From: Paracoccaceae bacterium
Lineage (GTDB): Bacteria > Pseudomonadota > Alphaproteobacteria > Rhodobacterales > Rhodobacteraceae
Direction: 5' to 3'
Assembly (NCBI GenBank): GCA_027486345.1
Contig: JAIXPH010000039.1
Span: 1-45,123, forward strand
Length of the DNA stretch: 45,123 bases
Both the position numbers and the translations under genes were made by a program. This document shows, one piece after another, positions 23,957 through 34,261 of the stretch; position 1 is the first letter of the stretch, and the number at the start of each line of letters is the position of its first letter. The notes beneath the pieces were generated by a model. That model was not told where the DNA came from and did not search any database. It saw only the letters and a list, made by a program, of their open reading frames with translations.

Positions 23957-26674
23957 ATGCAGACCGCAACGACAGCCTCACGCGCCGACCAGACCCGCGC
24001 CCTGACGCTGAGCACGATCGCCTTCACCGCCTGTTTCGCCGTCTGGACGATCTTTTCGATCATCGGCGTCGCAATCAAGGGCGAGCTGGGGCTGAACGAT
24101 ACGCAGTTTGGCCTCTTGGTCGCCACCCCGATCCTGACCGGTTCGTTGACACGCATCTTCCTTGGGGTCTGGACCGAGAAGTATGGCGGGCGGCTGGTGT
24201 TCTCGACGCAAATGCTGCTGGCGGCCTTGGCGACCTGGGCGCTGACCTTTGCCGACAGCTATCCGATGTATCTGTTGGCCGCATTGGGAGTCGGTCTGGC
24301 AGGTGGGTCGTTCATCATCGGCGTCGCCTATGTCAGCCGCTGGTATGATGCGGGCCATCAGGGCACGGCGCTTGGCATCTTTGGCGCGGGCAACATCGGG
24401 GCGGCGGTGACCAAGTTCGTCGCGCCCTTCGTGATGGTGGGCTTCGGCTGGCAAGGGGTAGCGAATGTCTGGGCCGCAGGCCTGGCGCTGATGGCGGTGA
24501 TCTTCTTTGTTTTCGCCAAGGACGATCCCTCGCTCGTTGAACGTCGCCGGACCGGGGCAAAGCCGCCGAGTTTCGCCCAGCAGTTCGCGCCCCTGAAGAA
24601 CCTGCAGGTCTGGCGCTTCTCGCTCTACTACTTCTTCGTGTTCGGAGCCTTCGTGGCCCTTGCCCTGTGGCTGCCGCACTACCTGATCGACGTCTACAAG
24701 GTTGATGTCCGCACGGCGGGCATGGCGGCCGCCTCGTTCAGCCTGTCGGCAAGCCTCTTCCGGGCCTATGGCGGACACCTTTCCGACAAGTTCGGCGCGC
24801 GGTCGGTCATGTACTGGACCTTCGGCTTTTCGATGCTGTTCCTGTTCATGCTGTCGTACCCGCCGACCGACTATGTCATCCAGGGCAAGGATGGCGTCAT
24901 CGCCTTTTCAACCAGCATGGGGCTGTGGCCCTTCATCGCCACGCTCTTCGCGCTTGGCTTCTTCATGAGCCTCGGCAAGGCGGCGGTGTTCAAGCACATC
25001 CCGGTCTACTACCCCAACAACGTCGGCGCAGTCGGTGGCCTTGTCGGCATGATCGGCGGGCTTGGCGGGTTCGTCCTGCCCATCGCATTTGGCGCTCTGC
25101 TGGACCTCACCGGCATCTACACGTCCTGCTTTGCCCTGCTGTTCGTGCTGGTCGGGATCGCGCTGACCTGGATGCACCTGTCGATCCGCGCCATGGAGCG
25201 CGCCGCGCATGGCGAGGTTCTGGACCGACTGCCGCAACTGCCCGAGATGCAGGCGATCCACCACCCCGAGCGCACAACGATGCCGCGCGTGCTGGAGGAC
25301 TGGCGGCCCGAGGACGCGGCCTTCTGGGCCGACAAGGGCCGGGCCGTTGCACGTCGCAACCTGTGGCTGTCGATCCCCGCGCTGCTTCTGGCCTTCTCGG
25401 TCTGGATGGTCTGGTCGATGGTCGTGGCGAAGCTTCCGCTGATCGGATTTGCCTTCACACCCGAGCAGCTGTTCTGGCTGGCCGCACTGCCTGCGCTGTC
25501 GGGGGCAACGCTGCGCATCTTCTACGGCTTCATGGTGCCGATCTTTGGCGGGCGGCTCTGGACGACGCTTTCCACCGCCTCGCTGATGCTGCCGGCCATC
25601 GGCATCGGTTACGCCGTGCAGAACCCGGAAACCCCCTACTTCATCTTCCTGGTGCTGGCGCTGCTTTGCGGCCTGGGCGGGGCGAACTTCGCCTCAAGCA
25701 TGGCCAACATCGGCTACTTCTTCCCCAAGGCCGAAAAGGGCAATGCGCTGGCACTGAATGCTGGCCTCGGCAACCTGGGCGTCAGCGTCATGCAGTTCCT
25801 GGTGCCGCTGGTCATCACCGCCGGTGTCTTTGGTGCCGTGGGCGGCGAGGGCGTGGCTCTGCAGGATGGCGGCACGCTGTGGCTGCAAAACGCAGGCTTT
25901 ATCTGGGTGCCGTTCATCCTGGCCTCGACCATCGCGGCGTGGTTGGGGATGAACGACATAGCCGATGCCAAGGCAAGTTTTGCCCAGCAATCAGTGATCT
26001 TTGGCCGCACGCAGAATTGGCTGATGTGCGTCCTCTACATCGGCACCTTCGGCAGCTTCATCGGCTATTCGGCAGGCTTCCCGCTGCTGTCCAAGATCGC
26101 TTTCCCGGATGTGAACGCGCTGCAATACGTCTTCCTCGGGCCGCTGGTCGGCGCGCTGAGCCGTGCCGGCACGGGCTGGGTTGCGGATCGGTTCGGCGGC
26201 GGCCGCGTCACCTTTTGGGTCTTCGCGGGGATGATCGCATCCGTTCTGGCCGTGATCTTCTCGCTGCAGGCCGGCAGTTTCCCTGGGTTCTTCGCAGGCT
26301 TCATCGCGCTGTTCTTCTTCACCGGGGTCGGCAATGCGTCCACCTTCCAGATGATCCCGGTCATCATGGGCCGCGAAGTGCCGCGCCTGATGCCGCAGCT
26401 TACCGGCGCCGACCGCGCCCGCCAGATCGCGATGGAGTCGAGCGGCATCGTCGCCTTCACCAGCGCCATCGGCGCCTATGGCGGCTTCTTCATCCCCAAG
26501 GCCTATGGCTCTTCCATCGCGATGACCGGCTCACCCGTCGGCGCACTGTGGCTGTTCCTTGCCTTCTACGTGATCTGCCTGGTCCTGACCTGGGTCGTCT
26601 ACACCCGGCCCGGCGGACTTCTTCATGACATCGAGCGTGGTCGCGCTTTTGCCGCCCCCCACCCTGCCGAATAA
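23957..26674 (+). CDS. narK: NarK1-NarK2 fused nitrate/nitrite transporter
   Basis: This is a 905-residue protein made of two complete MFS transporters in tandem. The first spans about residues 15-420 and the second about 465-895, joined by a hydrophilic linker containing VLDRLPQLPEMQAIHHPERT. In the related Paracoccus fusion, the first half acts as a proton-linked nitrate importer and the second as a nitrate/nitrite exchanger; this is family knowledge. Both halves show Gly-rich nitrate-signature segments (MIGGLGGFVLPIAFG; ALNAGLGNLGVSVMQFLVPL). The gene starts the nar operon and is 15 bases from narG. Confidence 0.94.
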   Translation: MQTATTASRADQTRALTLSTIAFTACFAVWTIFSIIGVAIKGELGLNDTQFGLLVATPILTGSLTRIFLGVWTEKYGGRLVFSTQMLLAALATWALTFADSYPMYLLAALGVGLAGGSFIIGVAYVSRWYDAGHQGTALGIFGAGNIGAAVTKFVAPFVMVGFGWQGVANVWAAGLALMAVIFFVFAKDDPSLVERRRTGAKPPSFAQQFAPLKNLQVWRFSLYYFFVFGAFVALALWLPHYLIDVYKVDVRTAGMAAASFSLSASLFRAYGGHLSDKFGARSVMYWTFGFSMLFLFMLSYPPTDYVIQGKDGVIAFSTSMGLWPFIATLFALGFFMSLGKAAVFKHIPVYYPNNVGAVGGLVGMIGGLGGFVLPIAFGALLDLTGIYTSCFALLFVLVGIALTWMHLSIRAMERAAHGEVLDRLPQLPEMQAIHHPERTTMPRVLEDWRPEDAAFWADKGRAVARRNLWLSIPALLLAFSVWMVWSMVVAKLPLIGFAFTPEQLFWLAALPALSGATLRIFYGFMVPIFGGRLWTTLSTASLMLPAIGIGYAVQNPETPYFIFLVLALLCGLGGANFASSMANIGYFFPKAEKGNALALNAGLGNLGVSVMQFLVPLVITAGVFGAVGGEGVALQDGGTLWLQNAGFIWVPFILASTIAAWLGMNDIADAKASFAQQSVIFGRTQNWLMCVLYIGTFGSFIGYSAGFPLLSKIAFPDVNALQYVFLGPLVGALSRAGTGWVADRFGGGRVTFWVFAGMIASVLAVIFSLQAGSFPGFFAGFIALFFFTGVGNASTFQMIPVIMGREVPRLMPQLTGADRARQIAMESSGIVAFTSAIGAYGGFFIPKAYGSSIAMTGSPVGALWLFLAFYVICLVLTWVVYTRPGGLLHDIERGRAFAAPHPAE

Positions 26675-26689
26675 CGAAAGGACGCCAAG

Positions 26690-29600
26690 ATGAGCCACCT
26701 GCTCGACAGACTGAACTTCCTCCAGAAGAAGACGCTGGAAACCTTCTCGGACGGCTGGGGTGAAACCACGCGCGAGGATCGGGGGTGGGAGGACACCTAT
26801 CGGAACCGCTGGCGGCACGACAAGATCGTGCGGTCAACCCACGGGGTGAACTGCACTGGATCGTGCAGCTGGAAGATCTACGTCAAGTCCGGCATCGTGA
26901 CATGGGAGACGCAGCAGACCGACTATCCGCGCACCCGGGCGGGCCTGCCGAACCACGAACCGCGCGGCTGTGCACGGGGGGCGTCCTACAGCTGGTATCT
27001 TTATTCCGCGAACCGTGTGAAGAACCCGCTGATCCGGGGCAGCCTGATGCGCGCATGGCGCAAGCTTCGGGCGACAATGACGCCCGTGGCTGCCTGGGCC
27101 GCGATCCAGAAAGATCCCGCCCTGCGCGCGAGCTATACCAAGACCCGCGGCAAGGGTGGTTTCGTCCGCGCCACCTGGGACGAGGCGACCGAGATCGTCG
27201 CCGCCGCCAACGCGCATACCACCAAGGCCTGGGGACCGGACCGAGTGTTCGGCTTCTCGCCCATCCCCGCGATGTCGATGGTCAGCTATGCGGCGGGGTC
27301 ACGCTACCTGTCGCTTCTGGGCGGCACCTGCATGTCTTTCTACGACTGGTACTGCGACCTGCCGCCCGCCTCGCCGCAAACCTGGGGCGAACAGACCGAC
27401 GTGCCGGAATCGGCCGACTGGTACAACGCGGGCTTCCTGATGCTCTGGGGGTCGAACGTGCCGCAGACGCGTACGCCGGACGCTCATTTCTACACCGAGG
27501 TCCGCTATCGCGGCACCAAGTCCGCCGTGGTCAGCCCCGACTATTCCGAAGCCGCGAAGTTCGGCGACATCTGGCTGAACCCGCAGGCGGGCACCGATGC
27601 GGCGCTGGCGATGGCCATGGGCCATGTGATCCTGCGTGAATTCCACCTCGACCGGCAGGCCGAGTATTTCGAGGATTACGCCCGCAAATACACCGACATG
27701 CCGATGCTGGTGGTGCTGGACGAACAGGACGGCCGCCTTGTTCCAGGACGGATGCTGCGGGCCGAGGATTTCGACGACAAGCTGGGCGAGGCGAACAACC
27801 CCGACTGGAAGACCGTCGCCTTCGATGAGGCGACGGGTCGCTTCGTTGCCCCCAACGGCTCCATCGGCTTCCGCTGGGGTGAGGAGGGCAAGTGGAATCT
27901 GGTCGAAGAAGCTGGCAATGCCGAGACGCGGTTGCGCCTGAGCCAGATCCTTGATGAACACCACGACAGCATCGTCGGTGTGGACTTTCCCTATTTCGGC
28001 GGTGCCGCGACAGGTGACTTCGTCAAATGCGACGCGCCTGAGGTACTGACACGGAATATCCCCACACGGAAAGTGAAATTGGCCAATGGGCGTGAGGCGC
28101 TGGTTGCCACAGTCTTTGACCTTTTCTGCGCCAACTACGGGCTGGACCGGGGTTTGGGCGGTGAGTGGGTGTCGAAAAACTTTGACGACGATACTCCCTA
28201 CACCCCGGCATGGGCGGAGAAGATCACGGGTGTCGCGCGCGAAAAGATCATCGCGGTGGCCCGTGAATTCGCGGGCAACGCAGAAAAAACCCGGGGCAAG
28301 TCCATGGTCATCCTCGGGGCCGGTCTGAACCACTGGTACCACATGGACATGAACTATCGCGGCATCATCAACATGCTGGTGATGTGCGGCTGCATCGGGC
28401 AGGAAGGCGGCGGCTGGTCGCATTACGTGGGGCAGGAAAAGTTGCGGCCCCAGACCGGCTGGGCGCCGCTGGCCTTCGCGCTCGACTGGAACCGCCCGCC
28501 GCGCCACATGAACTCGACCAGCGCCTGGTACGCCCATACCGACCAGTGGCGATATGAGACGTTGCGCGCGGGTGAAATCCTGTCGCCCACCGCGCCGAAG
28601 GGCGACTGGGACATCAGCCTCATTGACTACAACATCCGGGCGGAACGGATGGGCTGGCTGCCATCGGCCCCGCAGCTGAAGACCAACCCGCTGGAGGTGT
28701 CGAAGGCCGCCAAGGCAGCGGGCAAGGACATCAAGGAGTTCGTTGCCGCTGAACTGAAATCCGGCAATCTGGAAATGTCCTGCCAGGACCCGGATGCGCC
28801 GGAAAACTGGCCGCGCAACCTGTTTGTCTGGCGGTCCAACCTGCTGGGGTCTTCGGGCAAGGGGCATGAGTATTTCCTCAAGCACCTTCTGGGAACCGAC
28901 CACGGCGTCATGGGCAAGGATCTGGGCGAGGAAGGCCATGCCAAGCCCGTGGAGGCCCACTGGCATGACGAGGCACCGAAGGGCAAGCTGGACCTGCTGG
29001 TCTGCATCGACTTCCGCATGTCGACGACGGCGGTCTATTCCGACATCGTGCTGCCCACCGCGTCCTGGTATGAAAAGGACGACCTGAACACGTCCGACAT
29101 GCACCCCTTCATCCATCCGCTGCAGGCGGCGGTGGACCCGGCCTATGAATCGAAGTCGGACTGGGAAATCTTCAAATCCATCGCGAAGAAGTTCAGCGAA
29201 GTGGCCCCTGAAGTGTTGGGGGTCGAAACCGACATCGTTCAGCTGCCGCTCCTCCACGACACCGCCGCCGAACTGGCTCAGGCGCATGTGAAGGATTGGA
29301 AAAAGGGCGAATGCGACCTGATCCCCGGCAAGACCGCGCCGAACTTCATCGCGGTCGAACGGGACTATCCCAACCTCTACAAGAAGTTCACCTCGGTCGG
29401 TCCACTGCTGGAAAAGCTCGGCAACGGTGGCAAAGGGATCAACTGGGACACCAAGGTCGAGGTTGGCCATCTGCGCGACCTGAACGGGGTGGTGCAGGAC
29501 GAGGGCGTGTCGAAGGGCCTTGCCAGACTGAACACCGCCATCGACGCGGCAGAAATGATCCTGATGCTGGCGCCTGAGACCAATGGTGAGGTCGCGGTCA

Positions 29601-30436
29601 AGGCCTGGGAGGAACTGGAGAAGCCCACAGGCCAGCACCACACCCATCTCGCCGAGGGTGCGCATCACACCAAGATCCGCTTCCGCGACATCGCGGCGCA
29701 ACCGCGCAAGATCATCTCGTCCCCGACTTGGTCGGGGATCGAATCCGAGACGGTTTGCTACAATGCGGGCTACACCAACGTCCACGAGCTGATCCCGTGG
29801 CGGACGCTGACGGGACGGCAGCAGCTCTATCAGGATCACCTCTGGATGCGGGCCTTCGGTGAAGGTTTCGTCAGCTACCGCCCGCCGGTGGACCTGAAGA
29901 CCATCACCAAGGCCGTCAACAACGACGCGGCCGAGGGCAACCCGCATGTCGTGCTGAATTTCATCACGCCGCACCAGAAATGGGGAATCCATTCCACCTA
30001 CACCGACAACCTCCTGATGCTGACGCTGAACCGCGGCGGGCCTGTCGTCTGGATGTCCGAGGTGGATGCGAAGAAGGCAGGCCTTGTCGATAACGACTGG
30101 GTCGAGGCCTACAACGTCAACGGTGCGCTGACCGCGCGGGTGGTGGTGTCCCAGCGGATCAAGCAGGGCACGCTGTTCATGTATCACGCGCAGGAAAAGA
30201 TCGTGAACACGCCCGGGTCGGAAAAGACCGGTAACCGGGGCGGCATCCACAATTCGGTCACCCGCGCCACGCTGAAGCCCACCCACATGATCGGCGGCTA
30301 CGCGCAGCTTTCCTACGGGTTCAACTACTACGGCACCGTCGGCTCGAACCGGGACGAATTCGTGATCGTCCGCAAGATGAAGAAGGTCGATTGGCTCGAC
30401 CGTCCCGCAACCAAAGGTCTGGAGGCAGCGGAATGA
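26690..30436 (+). CDS. narG: Respiratory nitrate reductase alpha subunit
   Basis: This is the molybdenum catalytic subunit of membrane-bound nitrate reductase (EC 1.7.5.1), 1248 residues, which reduces nitrate to nitrite on the cytoplasmic side. The FS0 iron-sulfur cluster ligands are in HGVNCTGSCSW, with a downstream Cys in NHEPRGCARG. The Mo-bis-MGD binding and C-terminal molydopterin-dinucleotide domains follow (FSPIPAMSMVSYAAGSRYLS; LNFITPHQKWGIHSTYTDNL). The N-terminus has the vestigial NarG leader and no export signal. It overlaps narH by four bases. Confidence 0.97.
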   Translation: MSHLLDRLNFLQKKTLETFSDGWGETTREDRGWEDTYRNRWRHDKIVRSTHGVNCTGSCSWKIYVKSGIVTWETQQTDYPRTRAGLPNHEPRGCARGASYSWYLYSANRVKNPLIRGSLMRAWRKLRATMTPVAAWAAIQKDPALRASYTKTRGKGGFVRATWDEATEIVAAANAHTTKAWGPDRVFGFSPIPAMSMVSYAAGSRYLSLLGGTCMSFYDWYCDLPPASPQTWGEQTDVPESADWYNAGFLMLWGSNVPQTRTPDAHFYTEVRYRGTKSAVVSPDYSEAAKFGDIWLNPQAGTDAALAMAMGHVILREFHLDRQAEYFEDYARKYTDMPMLVVLDEQDGRLVPGRMLRAEDFDDKLGEANNPDWKTVAFDEATGRFVAPNGSIGFRWGEEGKWNLVEEAGNAETRLRLSQILDEHHDSIVGVDFPYFGGAATGDFVKCDAPEVLTRNIPTRKVKLANGREALVATVFDLFCANYGLDRGLGGEWVSKNFDDDTPYTPAWAEKITGVAREKIIAVAREFAGNAEKTRGKSMVILGAGLNHWYHMDMNYRGIINMLVMCGCIGQEGGGWSHYVGQEKLRPQTGWAPLAFALDWNRPPRHMNSTSAWYAHTDQWRYETLRAGEILSPTAPKGDWDISLIDYNIRAERMGWLPSAPQLKTNPLEVSKAAKAAGKDIKEFVAAELKSGNLEMSCQDPDAPENWPRNLFVWRSNLLGSSGKGHEYFLKHLLGTDHGVMGKDLGEEGHAKPVEAHWHDEAPKGKLDLLVCIDFRMSTTAVYSDIVLPTASWYEKDDLNTSDMHPFIHPLQAAVDPAYESKSDWEIFKSIAKKFSEVAPEVLGVETDIVQLPLLHDTAAELAQAHVKDWKKGECDLIPGKTAPNFIAVERDYPNLYKKFTSVGPLLEKLGNGGKGINWDTKVEVGHLRDLNGVVQDEGVSKGLARLNTAIDAAEMILMLAPETNGEVAVKAWEELEKPTGQHHTHLAEGAHHTKIRFRDIAAQPRKIISSPTWSGIESETVCYNAGYTNVHELIPWRTLTGRQQLYQDHLWMRAFGEGFVSYRPPVDLKTITKAVNNDAAEGNPHVVLNFITPHQKWGIHSTYTDNLLMLTLNRGGPVVWMSEVDAKKAGLVDNDWVEAYNVNGALTARVVVSQRIKQGTLFMYHAQEKIVNTPGSEKTGNRGGIHNSVTRATLKPTHMIGGYAQLSYGFNYYGTVGSNRDEFVIVRKMKKVDWLDRPATKGLEAAE

Positions 30437-31959
30437 AAGTTCGTGCGCAAATCGGCAAGGTCCTGAATCTGGACAAATGCATCGGCTGTCATACCTGCTC
30501 GGTCACCTGCAAGAACGTCTGGACGACGCGGGAAGGCGTTGAATACGCCTGGTTCAACAACGTCGAAACCAAGCCCGGCACCGGCTATCCCACCGACTGG
30601 GAGAACCAGAAGCGCTGGAATGGCGGATGGGTCCGCAGCGCCTCGGGCAAGCTTCAGCCGAAGCAGGGGGCCAAATGGCGGATTCTGGCGAATATCTTCG
30701 CGAACCCCTCGATGCCGGAAATCGACGACTACTACGAGCCCTTCGATTTCGACTATGACCACCTGAAATCCGCCCCCGACATGCAGGCCTTCCCCACTGC
30801 GCGCCCCCGGTCGAAAATCACCGGCGAGCGGATGGAGAAGATCGAGAAGGGCCCGAACTGGGAGGAGATCCTGGGTGGCGAATTCGCCAAGCGGTCGGCG
30901 GACTACAACTTCGACAAGGTGCAGAAGGACATCTACGGCGAATACGAAAACACCTTCATGATGTATCTGCCGAGGCTGTGCGAACACTGCCTCAACCCGA
31001 CCTGCTCGGCCTCCTGCCCCTCGGGCGCGATCTACAAGCGCGAGGAGGATGGCATCGTCCTGATCGACCAGGAAAAATGCCGGGGCTGGCGGATGTGCAT
31101 CTCTGGCTGCCCCTACAAGAAGGTCTATTACAACTGGGACACCGGCAAGTCCGAGAAATGCACCTTCTGTTATCCGCGTATCGAAAGCGGCCAGCCGACG
31201 GTCTGTTCGGAAACCTGCGTGGGGCGCATCCGCTATCTGGGCGTCATCCTCTATGACGCCGACAAGATCGAGGCGGCCGCGAGCGCCGAGCGCGAGACCG
31301 ACCTTTACGGCGCGCAGCTGGACGTGTTCCTCGACCCGAACGACCCCGAGGTGATCGCCGCCGCCCGCCGCGATGGCGTGCCGGAGGATTGGATCGAGGC
31401 CGCCAAGATCAGCCCGGTCTGGAAGATGGCGATGGACTGGAAGGTGGCCTTCCCGCTGCACCCGGAATATCGGACCCTGCCGATGGTCTGGTACATCCCG
31501 CCGCTGTCACCGATCCAGAACGCCGCACAGGCGGGGCAGATCGCGATGAGCGACCAGATGCCCGACGTGCGGTCCCTGCGCATTCCGGTGAAATACCTCG
31601 CCAACATGCTGACGGCGGGGGATGAGGAACCGATCGTTTCGGCGCTGGAACGCATGTCGGCGATGCGCCTCTACATGCGCGCACTGACGGTGGATGGCGT
31701 GCGCGACGAGGGCATCGCCGCCCGCGTGGGAATGTCGGGCCGGATGATCGAGGACATGTACAAGATCATGGCGATTGCGGATTACGAGGACCGTTTCGCA
31801 ATCCCCACCGCGCACCGCGAACAGAACGAGGCCGGCGCAGACATTCGTGGCGGCTGCGGCTTCACCGACGGCAACGGCTGTTCTGACGGCGAGAGCGGCA
31901 AGACCAGCCTGTTCGGCGGCAAGAAAAAGTCCTTCGCCCTTCCGCTGGAGTCGTTCTGA
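30433..31959 (+). CDS. narH: Respiratory nitrate reductase beta subunit
   Basis: This is the electron-transfer subunit, 508 residues, with four Cys groups: CIGCHTCSVTC; CEHCLNPTCSASC; CRGWRMCISGC; and CTFCYPRIESGQPTVCSETC. The Trp in CRGWRMC replaces a cysteine, giving the known [3Fe-4S] cluster beside three [4Fe-4S] clusters. ATG 30433 overlaps the narG stop (ATGA). The C-terminus has a Gly/Cys-containing tail (GGCGFTDGNGC). It passes electrons from NarI hemes to NarG. Confidence 0.97.
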   Translation: MKVRAQIGKVLNLDKCIGCHTCSVTCKNVWTTREGVEYAWFNNVETKPGTGYPTDWENQKRWNGGWVRSASGKLQPKQGAKWRILANIFANPSMPEIDDYYEPFDFDYDHLKSAPDMQAFPTARPRSKITGERMEKIEKGPNWEEILGGEFAKRSADYNFDKVQKDIYGEYENTFMMYLPRLCEHCLNPTCSASCPSGAIYKREEDGIVLIDQEKCRGWRMCISGCPYKKVYYNWDTGKSEKCTFCYPRIESGQPTVCSETCVGRIRYLGVILYDADKIEAAASAERETDLYGAQLDVFLDPNDPEVIAAARRDGVPEDWIEAAKISPVWKMAMDWKVAFPLHPEYRTLPMVWYIPPLSPIQNAAQAGQIAMSDQMPDVRSLRIPVKYLANMLTAGDEEPIVSALERMSAMRLYMRALTVDGVRDEGIAARVGMSGRMIEDMYKIMAIADYEDRFAIPTAHREQNEAGADIRGGCGFTDGNGCSDGESGKTSLFGGKKKSFALPLESF

Positions 31960-32654
31960 TGGACCGCACCCTCAAATCCTTGTCGCTGATCCTGAGCTAT
32001 CCCTCGGCTGAGCTGCAGGAGGCCATGCCCGATATAGGCGCCGTCCTGGCTGCTGATCCGCGCATAGCGCCTGCTACCCAGACCGCGCTGTGGAAGCTGA
32101 CCGCAGATCTGGCGCAAGGCGACCTCTATGACCTGCAAGAGCGGTATGTGATGCTGTTCGACCGGTCGCGGACACTGTCGCTCAACCTTTTTGAACACGT
32201 CCACGGCGAAAGCCGCGAGCGGGGCGGCGCGATGGTCAGTCTGATCGAGACCTACCGCGATGGCGGGTTTGAACCCGCCACCTCGGAACTGCCCGACCAC
32301 CTTCCGGTGCTTCTGGAATTCCTGGCGACGCGCCCCACACGCGAAGCGCAGGAAACCTTGGCGGACGCGGCGCATATCCTCGAAGCCCTCTCGGGTCGCC
32401 TCGAGCGGCGGGAGAGCGGGTATGCCGCTGCGTTCGCCGCCCTTTCCGCACTGGCCGGGGGCAATGCAGATGCCGATGCCTTGGCCGGAATGCTGGGCCA
32501 GCCCGACGATGACCCGACCGATCTGGCGGCGCTGGATGCGGTCTGGGAGGAAACCGAAGTTACCTTCGGCCCCGACCCCAATGCAGGCTGTCCACAGGTC
32601 CGCGACATGCTGGCCCTGATGGACCAACCTGCCCCGCAGCACAGGAGTGCATGA
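31959..32654 (+). CDS. narJ: Nitrate reductase assembly chaperone
   Basis: This is a TorD/DmsD-like cytoplasmic chaperone of 231 residues. The start LKSLSLILSYPSAELQ and the motif DLQERYVMLFDRSRTLSLNLFEHVHGESRERG are diagnostic for NarJ. It holds apo-NarGH during molybdenum cofactor insertion and before docking on NarI. Its start codon overlaps the narH stop by one base (TGATG). Confidence 0.95.
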   Translation: MDRTLKSLSLILSYPSAELQEAMPDIGAVLAADPRIAPATQTALWKLTADLAQGDLYDLQERYVMLFDRSRTLSLNLFEHVHGESRERGGAMVSLIETYRDGGFEPATSELPDHLPVLLEFLATRPTREAQETLADAAHILEALSGRLERRESGYAAAFAALSALAGGNADADALAGMLGQPDDDPTDLAALDAVWEETEVTFGPDPNAGCPQVRDMLALMDQPAPQHRSA

Positions 32655-32655
32655 C

Positions 32656-33441
32656 ATGTTCGAGAGCTTTGACATCAACTTCGTCATCTTCGGGGTCATG
32701 CCCTATGTCGCGCTGACCGTGTTTCTGGTGGGCTCGATCGCCCGCTATGAGCGTGATCCCTTCACTTGGAAATCCTCGTCCAGTCAGCTTTTGCGGCGCA
32801 AGCAGCTGATCTGGGGGTCGATCCTGTTCCATGTCGGCATCCTGACGGTGTTCTTCGGCCACCTTGTCGGCCTGTTCACACCTGTCTGGGTGCTCGATGC
32901 CCTGGGTGTGCCTTATGGTCTGAAGCAGTGGATGGCAGTTCTGATCGGCGGGCCTGCGGGTCTTGCGGCGCTGATCGGTGGTACCATGCTGATCCATCGG
33001 CGACTGACCGATCCGCGCATCCGCGCCACGTCAACCACCCTCGACATCCTGATCATGATCCTGATCTGGCTTCAGCTTGCCATTGGCCTGCTGACCATCA
33101 CGCAGTCCCTTCAGCACATGGACGGGGCAGAGATGATCCGCTTCATGGAATGGTCGCAAAGCGTGGTGACATGGAACATCAACGCCTGGGTCACAGTGGT
33201 GGACGTGCACTGGCTGTTCAAGCTGCACATCTTCCTCGGCCTGATCATCACCATGCTGTTTCCGTTCACGCGGCTGGTGCACATCTGGTCGGGTTTCGCG
33301 GCGCCCTTCCGCTATCTTGTGGCCCGCTCTGGCTATCAGATCGTGCGGTCCCGTCGCCGCCGCCCGCTGGAAGAACGCCGCCGCGCCTTTGACAGGCGGC
33401 AGGGCGTTGAGGGACCCAAAGCCCATACCCCGGCGGAGTGA
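32656..33441 (+). CDS. narI: Respiratory nitrate reductase gamma subunit (cytochrome b)
   Basis: This is the membrane anchor and quinol oxidase of the complex, 261 residues with five helices. His residues in the FHVGILTVFFGHLVGLF and LHIFLGLIITMLFPFTRLVHIW segments are the expected ligands for the two b hemes. ATG 32656 is preferred, with a GGAG ribosome site at 32644-32647; a GTG at 32647 would add three residues. The C-terminus is longer and more basic than in E. coli NarI (RSRRRRPLEERRRAFDRRQG). Confidence 0.95.
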   Translation: MFESFDINFVIFGVMPYVALTVFLVGSIARYERDPFTWKSSSSQLLRRKQLIWGSILFHVGILTVFFGHLVGLFTPVWVLDALGVPYGLKQWMAVLIGGPAGLAALIGGTMLIHRRLTDPRIRATSTTLDILIMILIWLQLAIGLLTITQSLQHMDGAEMIRFMEWSQSVVTWNINAWVTVVDVHWLFKLHIFLGLIITMLFPFTRLVHIWSGFAAPFRYLVARSGYQIVRSRRRRPLEERRRAFDRRQGVEGPKAHTPAE

Positions 33442-33446
33442 GTGCG

Positions 33447-34241
33447 ATGAACATGTCCCTTTTCCCCGATGTCGTGGTGAACGGCGAAACCATCCCCTCG
33501 GCGGCAATCGCCGCCGAGGCCCAGAACCACAGCGCACCGAAGGACAAGCCGGGCATCGCCTGGCGCAAGGCGGCGCAGGCCATGGCGATCCGGGCGCTGC
33601 TGCTGCAAGAGGCCCGGGCGCGCGGGCTGGCTGCTGAACCGCTCGCACTTGCCCCCGGGCGGTGGGAAACGGAAGACGAAGCCCTGATCCGCGTCTTGCT
33701 GGAAGAGGCGGTCTTACCCGATCCGGTGACCGATGACGCGATCCGTGCCGAATGGGCGCGAGACCCCTCGCGTTATCGCTCGGCCCCTCTTTGGGACGTC
33801 TCGCATATCCTGTGCGCATGCGACCCCCGCGATCAGACTGAGACGGCCGCTGCCGAGGCGCGTGCACAGGCACTTCTGGCCCGACTCGGAGAGGGGCCCA
33901 AGGACTTCGTCCATGCCGCCCGCGAAAGCGACTGCGGGTCAAAGGCACAAGGGGGCCATCTGGGCCAGATCGGCCCCGGCGATACGGTGCCCGAGTTTGA
34001 AGCCGCCTTGCGCTGCCTGTCCGAAGGCCAGACGACCCCGGCCCCGGTCCTGTCGCGGCATGGCTGGCACATCATCCGCTTGAATGCACTCGCCCCTGGG
34101 CAGGTACTGCCGTTCGAAACGGTGCGGCCAAGGATCGCCGAGGCACTCGAAAAGGCCGCGTGGGCCAGCGCCTCGCGCGACTTCGTGAACAGGCTTGGCC
34201 AGAAGGCTACGATCACCGGCGCAAGCCTGGCCCCGATCTGA
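33447..34241 (+). CDS. PpiC/parvulin-type peptidylprolyl isomerase, NifM-like
   Basis: This is a 264-residue protein with an N-terminal helical part (about 1-120) and a parvulin domain (about 125-225: WDVSHILCACDPRD, GGHLGQIGPGDTVPEFEAAL, SRHGWHIIRL). No signal peptide or membrane helix is present, so it is cytoplasmic, unlike periplasmic SurA-like isomerases. ATG 33447 follows a GGCGGAG ribosome site; an in-frame GTG at 33438 overlaps narI. By position in the nar operon and analogy with NifM it may assist folding of the nitrate reductase; this is inference. Confidence 0.85.
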   Translation: MNMSLFPDVVVNGETIPSAAIAAEAQNHSAPKDKPGIAWRKAAQAMAIRALLLQEARARGLAAEPLALAPGRWETEDEALIRVLLEEAVLPDPVTDDAIRAEWARDPSRYRSAPLWDVSHILCACDPRDQTETAAAEARAQALLARLGEGPKDFVHAARESDCGSKAQGGHLGQIGPGDTVPEFEAALRCLSEGQTTPAPVLSRHGWHIIRLNALAPGQVLPFETVRPRIAEALEKAAWASASRDFVNRLGQKATITGASLAPI

Positions 34242-34261
34242 TCCACGGTCAGGAGCGTCCC

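Noticed and set aside
27299-30286. 995-residue open frame antisense to narG
   Set aside because: High-GC coding DNA leaves long open antisense frames. The composition is Arg/His/Val/Gly-rich without any domain, and narG on the other strand is unmistakable.
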